Numbered from the stretch's first letter, positions 16,352 to 25,330 are shown. The stretch is 64,000 nucleotides of DNA from Faecalibacterium sp. HTF-F (GCF_023347535.1 NZ_CP094473.1:1922001-1986000), one strand, 5' to 3'. Numbers and translations are program-made. The notes: a model not told the origin generated them from the sequence alone.

Positions 16352-18955
16352 ATGAAAAACACCGGCATTCTACGCATTCAGGCTTTCGGTGCCCGTCAGT
16401 CCTCGCCCATCGAGGGCGTTCTCGTCACCGTGTCCGGCAACGGCTTTACCGCTCAGCGTATCACCGACGAGACCGGCACCGCTGCCGACCTCTCCATTGA
16501 AGCCCCCTCCTGCGCGCTGTCCCTGCAGGAGGACAACACCATCCGGCCCTATGCCGTTGTGGACCTGACTGCCGCAAAGGCAGGCTTCCGCACCGTGCGC
16601 ATTCAGGGTGTGCAGATCTTTGCCGGGCAGGTCACACTGGCCCAGCCGGAGATGATCCCCGAGACCGAAGAGGATCGCGACGTGGTAAACCCGCCCATAG
16701 TCATCCCGGAGCATTCACTGTTCACCGGCGATGGCGGCAGCGGCCCGGACCCCATGGAGAACTGCGTGCCCCGGGTGCTGAGCCGGGTCATCATCCCCAA
16801 GAACATCACGGTGCATCTGGGCAAGCCTGCAGCCTCCGCACGGAACGTGACCGTCTCCTTCCGGGATTATATTGCCAATGTGGCGTCCAGCGAAGTGTAT
16901 CCCACATGGCCGGAGCAGGCCCTGCGGGCCAACATCCACTGTCAGATCTCGCTGGCGCTCAACCGCATCTACACCGAGTGGTATCCCAGCAAGGGCTATA
17001 CCTTCAACATCACCAACTCCACCAGCTATGACCAGTATTACGTCCACGGACGCACGGTGTTCGACGTGATGGTGCGCATCACCGACGATATCTTCAACAC
17101 CTATCTCCGCAAGACCGGCACTGTGAACCCCTACTACTCCGAGTACTGCGACGGCAAGTCGGTCACCTGCCCGGGTCTCAAGCAGTGGGGCACCGTGACG
17201 CTGGCCAATCAGGGCCGTAACGCCTTGCAGATCCTGAAGTATTACTACGGCAACGACATTGAGATCATCCGCACCTCGAACATCCAGTCTATCCCCCAGA
17301 GCTACCCCGGTTCGCCCATCCGGCAGGGCGACAGCGGCACAGCAGTGTTCACCCTGCAGCGCCAGCTGAACCGCATCACCAAGGACTATCCCTTCCTCGG
17401 TCTGCTGACTGTGGACGGCGTGTTCGGGGCCCGGATGGCTGCCACGGTTCGGGCGTTCCAGAAGCAGTTCAACCTGACCGCCGACGGCGTAGTGGGGCGG
17501 CAGACATGGTACAAGATCAGCTATATCTACGTCTCGGTCAAAGATCTGGCCGAGCTGACCAGCGAGGGCGAGGTGTCCAGCGGCACCCTCTCGGACGGCA
17601 CATGGGGCGGCACCGTGCTGCGCACCGGCTCCACCGGCAGCGCCGTGGAGCAGCTGCAGTTCTGGCTGAACACACTGGCCCAGTACACTTCCTCCATCCC
17701 ATCGGTCACGGTGGACGGCGTGTTCGGCAGCGGCACCGCCGCAGCGGTGCGGGCCTTCCAGCGCAAATACGGCCTGACCGTGGACGGCGTGGTGGGGCAG
17801 AGCACATGGACCGAGCTGTACGACCAGTTCCGCAGCATCCAGTCCGACAACGGCACCCCCAACGCCTACCCGGGCACCGCTCTGCGGGAGGGTGCAAGCG
17901 GACAGAACGTGCGGCTGGTGCAGTTCTGGCTCAAGATCGCCCGCACGGTGTATTCCAGACTGAACTCCATCACGGTGGACGGCCGGTTCGGCGCCGCCAC
18001 TACCGCCGCTGTTAAACGGTTCCAGAGCTACTTTGGCCTGACCAGTGACGGTGTGGTGGGCCGCAATACGTGGCTGAAGCTGTACGAGGTGTACAACGAT
18101 ATCGCCAACAAGCTGCTTTCCTCTTCCCTGCGCCCCGGCGAGTACCCGGGCGTGCTGCGCAAAGGCTCTTCCGGCACAGCGGTGCGGGAGCTGCAGTTCT
18201 ACCTCTATCTCATGAGCGCCTACGAGAGCAGCATCCCGGCCATCGGCATCGACGGACAGTTCGGTGCTTCCACCGAAGCTGCCGTGCGGGCCTACCAGCG
18301 TTTTGCGGGCCTGACCGTGGATGGTGTGGTGGGCCGCACCACATGGAACAGCCTGTACGACAAGGCGTCCACCCTGCGGGCATCCGGGCCGGTGGTCACC
18401 CTGAAGCGCCTGCCCTACCCCGGTACCCCGCTCACAGTGGGGTCTTCCGGCAGTGCAGTGCTCTACTACAGCCTGCTTTTGCAGCGCATTGCCTACTACT
18501 TTACCAGTGTGGAGAACCCGCCCCTCTCCGACCAGTACACCGACGAGACTGCCGCCGCCACCCGCAGCGCACAGGAGCTGCTGGGCCTGCCCGAGACCGG
18601 CATTGCGGATGCCGACACATGGACAGCTGTGGAAGCGCTGAGCCTGCAGCTTGCCGCCGAAATGCCCAACCCCGACCGCAGCATCGGGCATGGAACGGTC
18701 TACCCGGGCCGGGCCATCCGCGCGGGCAGTGTGGGGCCGGACGTGGCACAGGTGGAGACCTGGCTGAACGGGCGTTCCTGCCTGTACTGCACCGAGGGCT
18801 ATGTGACCGAGAACCGCCGTTTTGGCCCGGAAGAGACTGCCGCCGTCCGGCTGACACAGCAGCGGGCCGGGCTGCTGGTGACCGGCACCGTGGACCGCGG
18901 AACATGGGCCGCGCTGCAGGCCCAGAGCTGCCCACACTGTAGCAAGGAGGAATGA
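16352..18955 (+). CDS. Peptidoglycan-binding protein with six PG_binding_1 repeats
   Basis: An 867-residue protein. Residues about 1-110 are a beta-rich carboxypeptidase-regulatory-like domain. About 130-310 resembles the SpoIID/LytB-type domain (EVYPTWPEQALRANIHCQIS, ALNRIYTEWYPS). From about 315 to the end there are six peptidoglycan-binding repeats of 85-95 residues. Four have the full consensus (DGVFG, AVRAFQ, LTVDGVVG, TW) and the last two are divergent. There is no signal peptide or anchor, which is unusual for a wall protein. The start is ATG 16352 with AAAGGAG upstream. The M15-like gene follows after 3 bp and also carries one PG-binding domain, so the two probably act together on the cell wall. 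Confidence 0.85.
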   Translation: MKNTGILRIQAFGARQSSPIEGVLVTVSGNGFTAQRITDETGTAADLSIEAPSCALSLQEDNTIRPYAVVDLTAAKAGFRTVRIQGVQIFAGQVTLAQPEMIPETEEDRDVVNPPIVIPEHSLFTGDGGSGPDPMENCVPRVLSRVIIPKNITVHLGKPAASARNVTVSFRDYIANVASSEVYPTWPEQALRANIHCQISLALNRIYTEWYPSKGYTFNITNSTSYDQYYVHGRTVFDVMVRITDDIFNTYLRKTGTVNPYYSEYCDGKSVTCPGLKQWGTVTLANQGRNALQILKYYYGNDIEIIRTSNIQSIPQSYPGSPIRQGDSGTAVFTLQRQLNRITKDYPFLGLLTVDGVFGARMAATVRAFQKQFNLTADGVVGRQTWYKISYIYVSVKDLAELTSEGEVSSGTLSDGTWGGTVLRTGSTGSAVEQLQFWLNTLAQYTSSIPSVTVDGVFGSGTAAAVRAFQRKYGLTVDGVVGQSTWTELYDQFRSIQSDNGTPNAYPGTALREGASGQNVRLVQFWLKIARTVYSRLNSITVDGRFGAATTAAVKRFQSYFGLTSDGVVGRNTWLKLYEVYNDIANKLLSSSLRPGEYPGVLRKGSSGTAVRELQFYLYLMSAYESSIPAIGIDGQFGASTEAAVRAYQRFAGLTVDGVVGRTTWNSLYDKASTLRASGPVVTLKRLPYPGTPLTVGSSGSAVLYYSLLLQRIAYYFTSVENPPLSDQYTDETAAATRSAQELLGLPETGIADADTWTAVEALSLQLAAEMPNPDRSIGHGTVYPGRAIRAGSVGPDVAQVETWLNGRSCLYCTEGYVTENRRFGPEETAAVRLTQQRAGLLVTGTVDRGTWAALQAQSCPHCSKEE

Positions 18956-18958
18956 GCG

Positions 18959-19651
18959 ATGGCACGTCTTCTGATCTACGACGCCTACGAGAACAAGGTC
19001 TACACCTACGCGAACCTGAACGAGAACGACCCCATGCCCTACAGCACCGGCACCACCCTGCGGGTGCGGGAGTTCCGGGGAAAATCTGCCAGCCCCACCC
19101 TGTGGACCACCATTGCGGCCATGGAAGCGTGGAACCTGACCCGCCGCAAGTACGGCAAGGGCATCCCGGTGGGGTATGCCTTCCGCCGCATCTGGGAGGG
19201 CGGCCACGGCACCCGCAGCCAGCACTACGCGGGCGTATCCTTTGACGTAGGCCAGAGCCTGACCCAGACTGCCCGCACGGCCATCTACAATGCGGCCCGG
19301 GGCACCGGGGCATGGGGCTATGTGGAGCCGCTGAGCCAGACCCCCACATGGGTGCACATGGACCGCCGCTACGGCACGCCTGCCTGCAGCGGCACCACGG
19401 CAGGCTACCCCACCCTGCGGCGGGGAAGCCGCGGTTGCTATGTGATGATCCTGCAGGACGCGCTTTCCACGCTGGGCTACCAGACCGGGAGCCGCATCGA
19501 CGGCATCTTCGGTGCCCGGACGGAGGAAGCGCTGAAAGGCTTCCAGCGGCGCACGAGCCTGCGTGTGGACGGTGTGTGTGGCTGCAGCAGCTGGAAAAAG
19601 ATCAGCACCGCCGTCATCGGCGTGGGGCGGACAAAAACGACGATCGATTAG
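18959..19651 (+). CDS. M15-like peptidase with C-terminal peptidoglycan-binding domain
   Basis: A 230-residue protein. The N-terminal ~145 residues look like a zinc D-Ala-D-Ala carboxypeptidase of the M15 type: HGTRSQHYAGVSFDVG supplies the likely His and Asp ligands and TWVHMD the third. The C-terminal ~75 residues (YPTLRRGSRGCYVMILQDAL to DGVCGCSSWKKI) are one PG_binding_1 domain. No signal peptide is seen. The start at 18959 is 3 bp after the upstream stop, with AAGGAGG inside the end of that gene, so the two are coupled. It presumably trims peptidoglycan stem peptides. Confidence 0.82.
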   Translation: MARLLIYDAYENKVYTYANLNENDPMPYSTGTTLRVREFRGKSASPTLWTTIAAMEAWNLTRRKYGKGIPVGYAFRRIWEGGHGTRSQHYAGVSFDVGQSLTQTARTAIYNAARGTGAWGYVEPLSQTPTWVHMDRRYGTPACSGTTAGYPTLRRGSRGCYVMILQDALSTLGYQTGSRIDGIFGARTEEALKGFQRRTSLRVDGVCGCSSWKKISTAVIGVGRTKTTID

Positions 19652-19656
19652 CAGAA

Positions 19657-19787
19657 ACTCCCCCAGTCACCTTCGGTGCCAGCCCCCTCGGAGATGGGGC
19701 CTTTGGCAAAACCGCAGGCCTTCCCTCTTCGCCAGAGGCTCCCTCATTGAGGGAGCTGGCAAACCCAAAGGGTTTGACTGAAGGAGT
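19657..19787. repeat. Palindromic repeat element, copy 3 (131 bp)
   Basis: The ends are ACTCCCCCAGTC (19657) and GACTGAAGGAGT (19776-19787). Inside are GCCAGCCCCCTC..GGGGCCT and CTCCCTCATTGAGGGAGC hairpins and a GGCAAACCCAAAGGGTTTG hairpin. It is a relative of the elements at 12084 and 44706 and begins 5 bp after a stop codon. Confidence 0.7.
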
Positions 19788-19855
19788 CCCCCGTGAAACA
19801 ATCTTCGCTTCCCATCACCGAAAGTTGAAACTTTCTCCCTCATCTGCCCTTTTCG

Positions 19856-19884
19856 TTGCACAGGCAGGCAAAACGTGCTAAAAT
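19856..19884 (+). promoter_or_regulatory. Promoter of aminotransferase gene
   Basis: TTGCAC (19856-19861), 17-bp spacer, TAAAAT (19879-19884). Confidence 0.65.
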
Positions 19885-19942
19885 AGCTCTATTATTAAAA
19901 TGGTTCATGTTGAAAACAAGAGGATTTGAGGGGTATTGTATC

Positions 19943-21106
19943 ATGAAATTTTCCAAACGACTGGACTTGTTCGGCGATGAGATCTTCGCCGCACTGAACG
20001 AACGCAAGGTGGAACTGGAAGCTCAGGGCCGTACCATTTATAATCTGAGCGTCGGCACGCCGGACTTTGCGCCCGCCGAGCACATCCGCAAGGCCATGAT
20101 GGACGCAGCCGCCGACCCGCAGAACTGGAAGTACAGCCTGCGCGACCTGCCTGAGCTGCTGGATGCTGTGTGCGGCTACTACAAGCGTCGCTTCGGCGTA
20201 GAGATCACGCCGGATCAGGTGGCCAGCTGCGCCGGCAGTCAGGAGGGCGTGGGCCACATCGGCATGGTGCTGTGCGATGAGGGCGACACCGTGCTGCTGC
20301 CCACCCCCTGCTACCCGGTGTTCATTGCGGGCAGTCTGCTGGGCGGCGCAAAGCCCTGGTATTACCCGCTGACCAAAGAGCATGGTTTCCTGCCTTACGT
20401 GAAGGACATCCCGGAGGATGTGGCCCGCAAGGCAAAGTACATGATCGTCTCCCTGCCCGCAAACCCGGTGGGCAGCGTGGGCACGCCGGAGCTGTACGCC
20501 GAACTGGTGGCCTTTGCAAAGAAGTACGACATCCTCATTATCCACGACAACGCCTACAGCGACATCATCTTTGACGGGGCCGTGGGCAACAGCTTCTTCA
20601 ACACGCCCGGTGCCATGGATGTGGGCGTGGAGTTCTTCAGCCTTTCCAAAAGCTTCAACGTCACCGGTGCCCGCATCAGCTTCCTTGTGGGCCGCAGGGA
20701 CGTGGTAGCCGCCTTTAAAAAGCTGCGCGGTCAGATCGATTTCGGCATGTTCCTGCCGGTGCAGAAAGCCGCCATCGCCGCCCTGACCGGCCCGCTGGAC
20801 ATGGTAAAGGCCCAGTGCGGCCTGTACCAGCAGCGCCGCGATGCCCTGTGCGGCGGTCTGCGTTCCATCGGCTGGAATGTGCCGGACAGCCACGGCAGCA
20901 TGTTCGTGTGGGCTCCCATCCCGGCAAAGTATGCAAAGAGCATGGACTTCTGTCTGGAACTTGTGGAAAAGAGCGGCGTGCTGTGCACCCCGGGTTCCAG
21001 CTTCGGCCCCTTGGGTGAAGGCTATGTGCGCTTTGCCCTCACCCTGCCGCCGGAGCGCATTGCCGAGGCGGTGAATTCCATCAAAGAGAGCGGTATCCTG
21101 AACTAA
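19943..21106 (+). CDS. Class I/II pyridoxal-phosphate aminotransferase
   Basis: A 387-residue fold-type I aminotransferase. It has the substrate-loop block NLSVGTPDFAPAEHIRKAM, the LPANPVGSV block, HDNAYSDIIFDG (PLP-ring Asp and Tyr) and the PLP lysine in FFSLSKSFNVTGARISFLVG. The closest general resemblance is to the DapL/aspartate aminotransferase group, though it is clearly distinct from the DapL at 10866. The amino-acid substrate cannot be named. The start is ATG 19943; the frame is open to 19856, but the promoter occupies that stretch. It is monocistronic with its own terminator. Confidence 0.9.
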   Translation: MKFSKRLDLFGDEIFAALNERKVELEAQGRTIYNLSVGTPDFAPAEHIRKAMMDAAADPQNWKYSLRDLPELLDAVCGYYKRRFGVEITPDQVASCAGSQEGVGHIGMVLCDEGDTVLLPTPCYPVFIAGSLLGGAKPWYYPLTKEHGFLPYVKDIPEDVARKAKYMIVSLPANPVGSVGTPELYAELVAFAKKYDILIIHDNAYSDIIFDGAVGNSFFNTPGAMDVGVEFFSLSKSFNVTGARISFLVGRRDVVAAFKKLRGQIDFGMFLPVQKAAIAALTGPLDMVKAQCGLYQQRRDALCGGLRSIGWNVPDSHGSMFVWAPIPAKYAKSMDFCLELVEKSGVLCTPGSSFGPLGEGYVRFALTLPPERIAEAVNSIKESGILN

Positions 21107-21145
21107 AAAATAACGGGAACGTCCATGCGGCGTTCCCGTTATTTT
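21107..21145. terminator. Bidirectional terminator
   Basis: A perfect 15-bp stem (21107-21121 with 21131-21145) with A and T runs on either side, between the convergent aminotransferase and 2-hydroxyacid dehydrogenase genes. It overlaps the stop codon of the latter. Confidence 0.8.
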
Positions 21146-22107
21146 TATGCGTTCACAATGTTCTCTCCTGCGCCATCCAGCCATGTGCGCAGGTTGTTGG
21201 TGGTAATGTCTATCAGCCGCTGCAGGGCTTCGTTGGTGGCCCATGCGATGTGCGGCGTCAGCAGGGCGTTGGGCAGGCCCCGCAGCGGGCTTTCCTGCGG
21301 CAGTGGCTCGGTGCCAAAAGCGTCTGCCCCGTAAAAGGCCAGCTGCCCGTTTTTCAGCGCATCGGCCACGGCCTGCTCGTCCACCAGCGCACCGCGGGCG
21401 GTGTTCAGCAGGATCATGCCGGGCTTTGCCCTGGCAAGGGAGTCTGCATTGACCAGTCCGCGCGTGGCGGGCGTGGCCGGGCAGTGCAGGCTGAGCACAT
21501 CGCTGCGGGCCAGCAGGGCGTCAAAGTCCACGAACTCCACCCCGTCGGCGGCGTACTCCGGCCGCACGGTGCGGGTGCACACCAGCACCTCCATGCCAAA
21601 GGCTCTGGCAATGCGGGCGGTCTGCCGCCCAATGCTGCCGTAGCCGAAGATGCCAAAGGTCTTGCCCAGCAGCTCCACCTGCGGCAGCAGCCGGTAGGCA
21701 GCGGGATCTTCGGTGCGCCACCGGCCGTCCTGCACAAGACGGTCATAGCGGTCAGCACACTGGCAGATGGCCAGCAGCAGGCTGAAGGTCATCTGCGCCA
21801 CACTGTGCGTAGAATAGCCCGGCACATTGGCCACAGCCACGCCATGGCGGCGGCAGGCCTGCAGGTCAAGGTTGTCGGTGCCGGTGGCGATGATGCCCAC
21901 CCACCGGAGCTTCGGACACCGGGCCAGAACGGTTTCGTCGATGCGGCACTTGTTCAGGAACACGATCTCTGCATCCCCGATGCGCGGCACCACCTCCTCC
22001 GGCGCGGTGCGTCCATAGCGGGTGACGTCCGGCACCAGCGCTTCCACGCCCGACCAGTCCAGATCTCCCTGCTGTATGGCATAGTCTTCCAGAATAACTG
22101 CTTTCAT
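21145..22107 (-). CDS. D-isomer-specific 2-hydroxyacid dehydrogenase
   Basis: A 320-residue NAD-dependent oxidoreductase of the glycerate/hydroxypyruvate dehydrogenase type. The nucleotide-binding loop is GYGSIGRQTARIARAFG. The catalytic Arg lies in IATGTDNLDL and nearby, the NTARGALVDE block is present, and the catalytic His is in NALLTPHIAW. The start is ATG 22107 with AGGAGGAAG upstream; the open frame further back overlaps the next gene. It is 22 bp downstream of the GNAT-like gene on the same strand. The likely substrate is a short 2-keto acid, interconverted with its D-2-hydroxy acid. Confidence 0.92.
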   Translation of the reverse strand: MKAVILEDYAIQQGDLDWSGVEALVPDVTRYGRTAPEEVVPRIGDAEIVFLNKCRIDETVLARCPKLRWVGIIATGTDNLDLQACRRHGVAVANVPGYSTHSVAQMTFSLLLAICQCADRYDRLVQDGRWRTEDPAAYRLLPQVELLGKTFGIFGYGSIGRQTARIARAFGMEVLVCTRTVRPEYAADGVEFVDFDALLARSDVLSLHCPATPATRGLVNADSLARAKPGMILLNTARGALVDEQAVADALKNGQLAFYGADAFGTEPLPQESPLRGLPNALLTPHIAWATNEALQRLIDITTNNLRTWLDGAGENIVNA

Positions 22108-22129
22108 TTGAACTTCCTCCCCTTTTATT

Positions 22130-22768
22130 TTACACGGGATACAGTGCCAGCACCGTGCCCTGCGGACTCTCGCGGCTTTCCAGCGCGGCATAGCCCCGGG
22201 CCAGCAGGATGGCAATGTGCACCCGGTCTGCCAGCGGCACCCAGACCGGCGGCTGGTTCTGTCCCAGACAGCCCGCCTGCAGCCAGAAGCAGGGGGCCAG
22301 ACTGTCCAGCGGGCGGATAGCCCGCAGCGCGAACCCCTGCCGCAGGTACAGCGGCAGCACTTCTTCGGCAGCGCACTCCACCACAGCCCACCGAACCCGG
22401 CCCCGGGCCAGCTGTTCCTGCCGGGCGGCGGCAACAGCCAGCAGCGGTGCAAGGGTCCCGGCGGCACGGCTGTCCGGCCCGGCCGCCGGGGTGAGAAAGT
22501 ACCCGCCCGCCGTGCAGCCCCAGCCCAGAAAGCTGCGCAGCGCAGCCGCTGCGGCAACATCGGCGTCCATGGGCAGCAGGATGCATCCGGCACCGGGAGC
22601 GCCCCGCACACCGCCGGTGCCCCATGCCTCGCCTACTGTCAGCATCCGCAGCACCTCGCTGCGCGGGCGGTACACACAGCTCACTTCACCTCTGACCAGC
22701 TGACAGAACTCTTCTGTTGAAAGCCGCCTTACCTGCCGCGTGCGCGGCGGGTCACAAACCTGGACCAT
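22130..22768 (-). CDS. GNAT-like protein, divergent
   Basis: A 212-residue protein, very rich in Ala, Gly and Leu. The C-terminal half has the spacing of a GNAT acetyltransferase (a VRWAVVECAAEEVLPLYLRQG stretch like the A/B motifs of that fold). The acetyl-CoA-binding Q/RxxGxG loop is not obvious. The start is ATG 22768 with GGGGGAA upstream. It precedes the 2-hydroxyacid dehydrogenase and is probably cotranscribed. Treat the family call as tentative. Confidence 0.55.
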   Translation of the reverse strand: MVQVCDPPRTRQVRRLSTEEFCQLVRGEVSCVYRPRSEVLRMLTVGEAWGTGGVRGAPGAGCILLPMDADVAAAAALRSFLGWGCTAGGYFLTPAAGPDSRAAGTLAPLLAVAAARQEQLARGRVRWAVVECAAEEVLPLYLRQGFALRAIRPLDSLAPCFWLQAGCLGQNQPPVWVPLADRVHIAILLARGYAALESRESPQGTVLALYPV

Positions 22769-22855
22769 TTGGTTTCCCCCATTCTTTTCGTTATGCTCTC
22801 AGCATACCGGACCGGGGGCGAGAATCGGCGCGAAACAGGGCCGTTCTTTTTTGTT

Positions 22856-23581
22856 TTACAGATCCAGCGTTACGTCCTCGCTCAGCACCTGACCAATGGG
22901 CTTTGCGATGCACAGGTCGGCTTCGGCATCGGCCCCGGTGGGCTGCATGTTGATGACCACCAGATGGTCGCCCCGGAAGTACCGGATGAGCCCCGCTGCC
23001 GGGTACACCACCAGACTGGTGCCGCCGATGATGAGGGTATCTGCATGACGGATGGCGTTCACCGCGCCGGACAGCACCTCTTCGTCCAGCCCTTCCTCAT
23101 ACAGCACCACGTCGGGTTTTACGATGCCGCCGCATTCGGTGCAGCGGGGCACGCCGGTGCTGTCTGCAATAAAGTCCACCTCGTAGAATTTGCCGCATCG
23201 GGTGCAGTAGTTGCGCAGGGTGCTGCCGTGCAGCTCGTACACCGTGCGGCTGCCCGCCGCCTGATGCAGGCCGTCGATGTTCTGGGTGACGACCGCTTTC
23301 AGCCTGCCCTCCCGTTCCAGCTTTGCCAGCCGCAGGTGGGCCGCGTTGGGCTTTGCCCCCTTCACGATGAGCTTATCGCGGTAAAAACGGTAAAACTCCT
23401 CCGGGTTCTCCTCCCAGAAGGTGTGGCTCAGGATGGTTTCCGGCGGGTAGGCGTACTTCTGATGATAAAGTCCGTCCACACTGCGGAAGTCCGGGATGCC
23501 GCTCTCGGTGGAAACGCCCGCCCCGCCAAAGAACACGATGCTGCTGCTTTTGGCAATGATCTCTTCCAATGCCTGTACCAT
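22856..23581 (-). CDS. NAD-dependent protein deacylase, sirtuin (CobB-like)
   Basis: A 241-residue Sir2-family deacetylase/deacylase. It shows the NAD-binding FGGAGVSTESGIPDFRS, the catalytic TQNIDGLHQ plus ELHGS, a zinc site of four cysteines (CTRCGKFY and CTECGG), and IIGGTSLVVYPAAGL. It regulates cytoplasmic enzymes such as acyl-CoA synthetases in other bacteria. The start is ATG 23581 with AAAGGGG upstream. It is divergent from the alkyltransferase gene across an 87-bp region with an inverted repeat. Confidence 0.95.
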   Translation of the reverse strand: MVQALEEIIAKSSSIVFFGGAGVSTESGIPDFRSVDGLYHQKYAYPPETILSHTFWEENPEEFYRFYRDKLIVKGAKPNAAHLRLAKLEREGRLKAVVTQNIDGLHQAAGSRTVYELHGSTLRNYCTRCGKFYEVDFIADSTGVPRCTECGGIVKPDVVLYEEGLDEEVLSGAVNAIRHADTLIIGGTSLVVYPAAGLIRYFRGDHLVVINMQPTGADAEADLCIAKPIGQVLSEDVTLDL

Positions 23582-23613
23582 AACAAAAAACGCCCCTTTC
23601 GCCGGATGTATAT

Positions 23614-23643
23614 TTGTGTTAAGATAGCTTTAGTATAACACAA
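23614..23643. promoter_or_regulatory. Inverted repeat in the sirtuin/ogt divergent region
   Basis: TTGTGTTA (23614-23621) and TAACACAA (23636-23643) are a perfect 8-bp inverted repeat with a 14-nt centre. TATAAC at 23634 overlaps the right arm and could be a -10 for the plus-strand gene. Possible operator for a dimeric regulator. Confidence 0.4.
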
Positions 23644-23668
23644 ACTCACAGGAAAGGAAGCGCAGCTT

Positions 23669-24139
23669 TTGAACGTCTGGTATGTGAACAGCATTCTGGG
23701 CACCTTCCGGCTGGAAGAGGAGGACAATGCCATCTGTGGACTGGCCCTCTGCCCGGACGGGGTGCCGGAGCTGGAGCCCCTGCCCCGCAAAGTATGCGAG
23801 ACGCCCCTTCTGCAGGAGGCCGAGGAACAGCTGAACGAATACTTTGCCGGGGCGCGCAGGGAATTCGACCTGCCGCTGGCCCCCAAGGGCACCCCCTTCC
23901 AGAAAGCGGTCTGGGCCGAGATGTGCCGCATCCCCTACGGCGAGACCCGCACCTACGGCCAGCTGGCCGCTGCCATTGGCAGGCCCTCTGCCTGCCGGGC
24001 CGTGGGCGGAGCCTGCCACAGCAACCCCATCGCCATCCTTCAGCCCTGCCACCGGGTGGTGGGCCGCAGCGGCCGCCTGACCGGCTACGCCTACGGCGTG
24101 GAGATGAAGCAGTATCTGCTGGAGCTGGAACAGGGGTAA
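23669..24139 (+). CDS. ogt: Methylated-DNA--protein-cysteine methyltransferase
   Basis: A 156-residue O6-alkylguanine-DNA alkyltransferase, which repairs alkylated guanine by accepting the alkyl group on a cysteine. The active site is ILQPCHRVVG (Cys about 129), and the helix-turn-helix region is IPYGETRTYGQLAAAIG. The start is TTG 23669, nine bases after GGAAAGGAAG; no in-frame ATG lies nearby. A strong terminator follows. Confidence 0.93.
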   Translation: MNVWYVNSILGTFRLEEEDNAICGLALCPDGVPELEPLPRKVCETPLLQEAEEQLNEYFAGARREFDLPLAPKGTPFQKAVWAEMCRIPYGETRTYGQLAAAIGRPSACRAVGGACHSNPIAILQPCHRVVGRSGRLTGYAYGVEMKQYLLELEQG

Positions 24140-24153
24140 GCCTTGCAAACGAA

Positions 24154-24192
24154 AAAGAGCCATTGCACACCCGTTTTGTGCAATGGCTCTTT
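24154..24192. terminator. Bidirectional terminator
   Basis: A perfect 16-bp stem (24154-24169 with 24177-24192) with a 7-nt loop, five A before and ATTTTT after. It lies between the convergent ogt and SGNH genes. Confidence 0.85.
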
Positions 24193-24207
24193 ATTTTTCA
24201 CTCCGTT

Positions 24208-25218
24208 TTACTGTGCGCTGTACACGCTGCCCATCGTCCAGGAATTGTCCGCGCTGTACTTTGCATGGTTGCGCAGGTAGGTGACCCACGCGCCATAGCC
24301 GTTGCCGGCGCTCAGATGCACACCATCCGGTGCGGCAAGCATCTCCTTCAGGTTGCCCTCGCCGTCGGCAAGGGTCTCCCACAGGTCAAGGTAAACGCAG
24401 CCCTTGCTGGCCGCCATCTGGGCCAGCTGCTCGTTCACCCCCCGCAGCACATCGGTGGCAAGGCCAGGCTTTTCTGCTGCCACAGTGGGCCGCACCGGCG
24501 GGATGGACTGCACGTAAATGGTGCAGTCCTCGCCCAAAGCCTCGCGCAGCATATCCAGCATCTGGCCATAGTAGGCAAGGAAGCGATCCGAAGCGCCCAG
24601 TGTGGTGAGGGTGTTGGTGCCCAGCAGGATATACAGCTTTCTGGGCTGCGCGGCCGCCAGCACATCCAGTGCCACCTCCTGCCCGCGGGTGGGGCTCTTG
24701 ACCGCGCTGCGGTTCACGATGGCATCCGGGCCCACGCCGGTATAGCCGCAGATGAGCGCCCCGCCCAGATTGATCTGGTAATCCGAGAAGCCCACGGTCA
24801 GGCTGTCGCCCAGAAAAGCCGCATCCGCAAAATAGCTCAGATCCACCTGCCCACAGCTGGGCTGACGGATCACACTGGCGTCATAGGCCTTTACGGTGTA
24901 CGCTCCGGCGGTCTGCTTTGCTGGGCCAAATGCTTCCAGAGTGACGGCGTCCGGTGTGCCGATACTGCCGTCCGGTGCGGCACTGCTGCTGTCTGCCTCG
25001 CCCTGCATGGGCAGCGGGGCCAGAATGTTCTCGGCAATGCCGCCTGCATTGGTGGACGGGGTATCGTCCGCGCCCTCTGCGCCTTTTTCCAGAATAGCGG
25101 TGATGGCGTAGGATACCAGCAAAATTGCGATCACTGCGCCCAGAAAGCGCAGCCTGCCGCTGACGGTACCGTGCCGTGCCCGGCGCGGTGCCGAATGATA
25201 TTCGTGTGAAATGCCCAT
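24208..25218 (-). CDS. Membrane-anchored SGNH/GDSL hydrolase
   Basis: A 336-residue protein. A basic N-terminus is followed by one membrane segment (about residues 24-42), an Ala/Ser/Asp-rich linker to about 120, and an SGNH hydrolase domain to the end. The blocks are FLGDSLTVGFSD (catalytic Ser), LLGTNTLTT (block III) and DGVHLSAGNG (Asp/His). This is an extracytoplasmic esterase, possibly acting on cell-envelope acyl groups; the substrate is not evident. ATG 25218 is preferred, although a TTG at 25239 extends the frame. Its promoter is divergent from that of the phosphofructokinase pair. Confidence 0.87.
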   Translation of the reverse strand: MGISHEYHSAPRRARHGTVSGRLRFLGAVIAILLVSYAITAILEKGAEGADDTPSTNAGGIAENILAPLPMQGEADSSSAAPDGSIGTPDAVTLEAFGPAKQTAGAYTVKAYDASVIRQPSCGQVDLSYFADAAFLGDSLTVGFSDYQINLGGALICGYTGVGPDAIVNRSAVKSPTRGQEVALDVLAAAQPRKLYILLGTNTLTTLGASDRFLAYYGQMLDMLREALGEDCTIYVQSIPPVRPTVAAEKPGLATDVLRGVNEQLAQMAASKGCVYLDLWETLADGEGNLKEMLAAPDGVHLSAGNGYGAWVTYLRNHAKYSADNSWTMGSVYSAQ

Positions 25219-25290
25219 GGTTTTTCCAGCTTTCTCCAATTTTCCCCCGCAGAGGGGGACTTTTACCGCCCCCGGAGCGGTCTGTTTTTT

Positions 25291-25319
25291 ATTTTATCAT
25301 AATTTTTTTGCCTGCGCAA
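25291..25319 (-). promoter_or_regulatory. Promoter of SGNH hydrolase gene
   Basis: Minus strand TTGCGC (25319-25314), 17-bp spacer, TAAAAT (25296-25291). Confidence 0.6.
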
Positions 25320-25330
25320 CCAATTGGGTC

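Noticed and set aside
16715..19357. A long minus-strand frame opposite the peptidoglycan-binding genes
   Set aside because: The plus strand has clear domain repeats and ribosome-binding sites; the minus frame has none.
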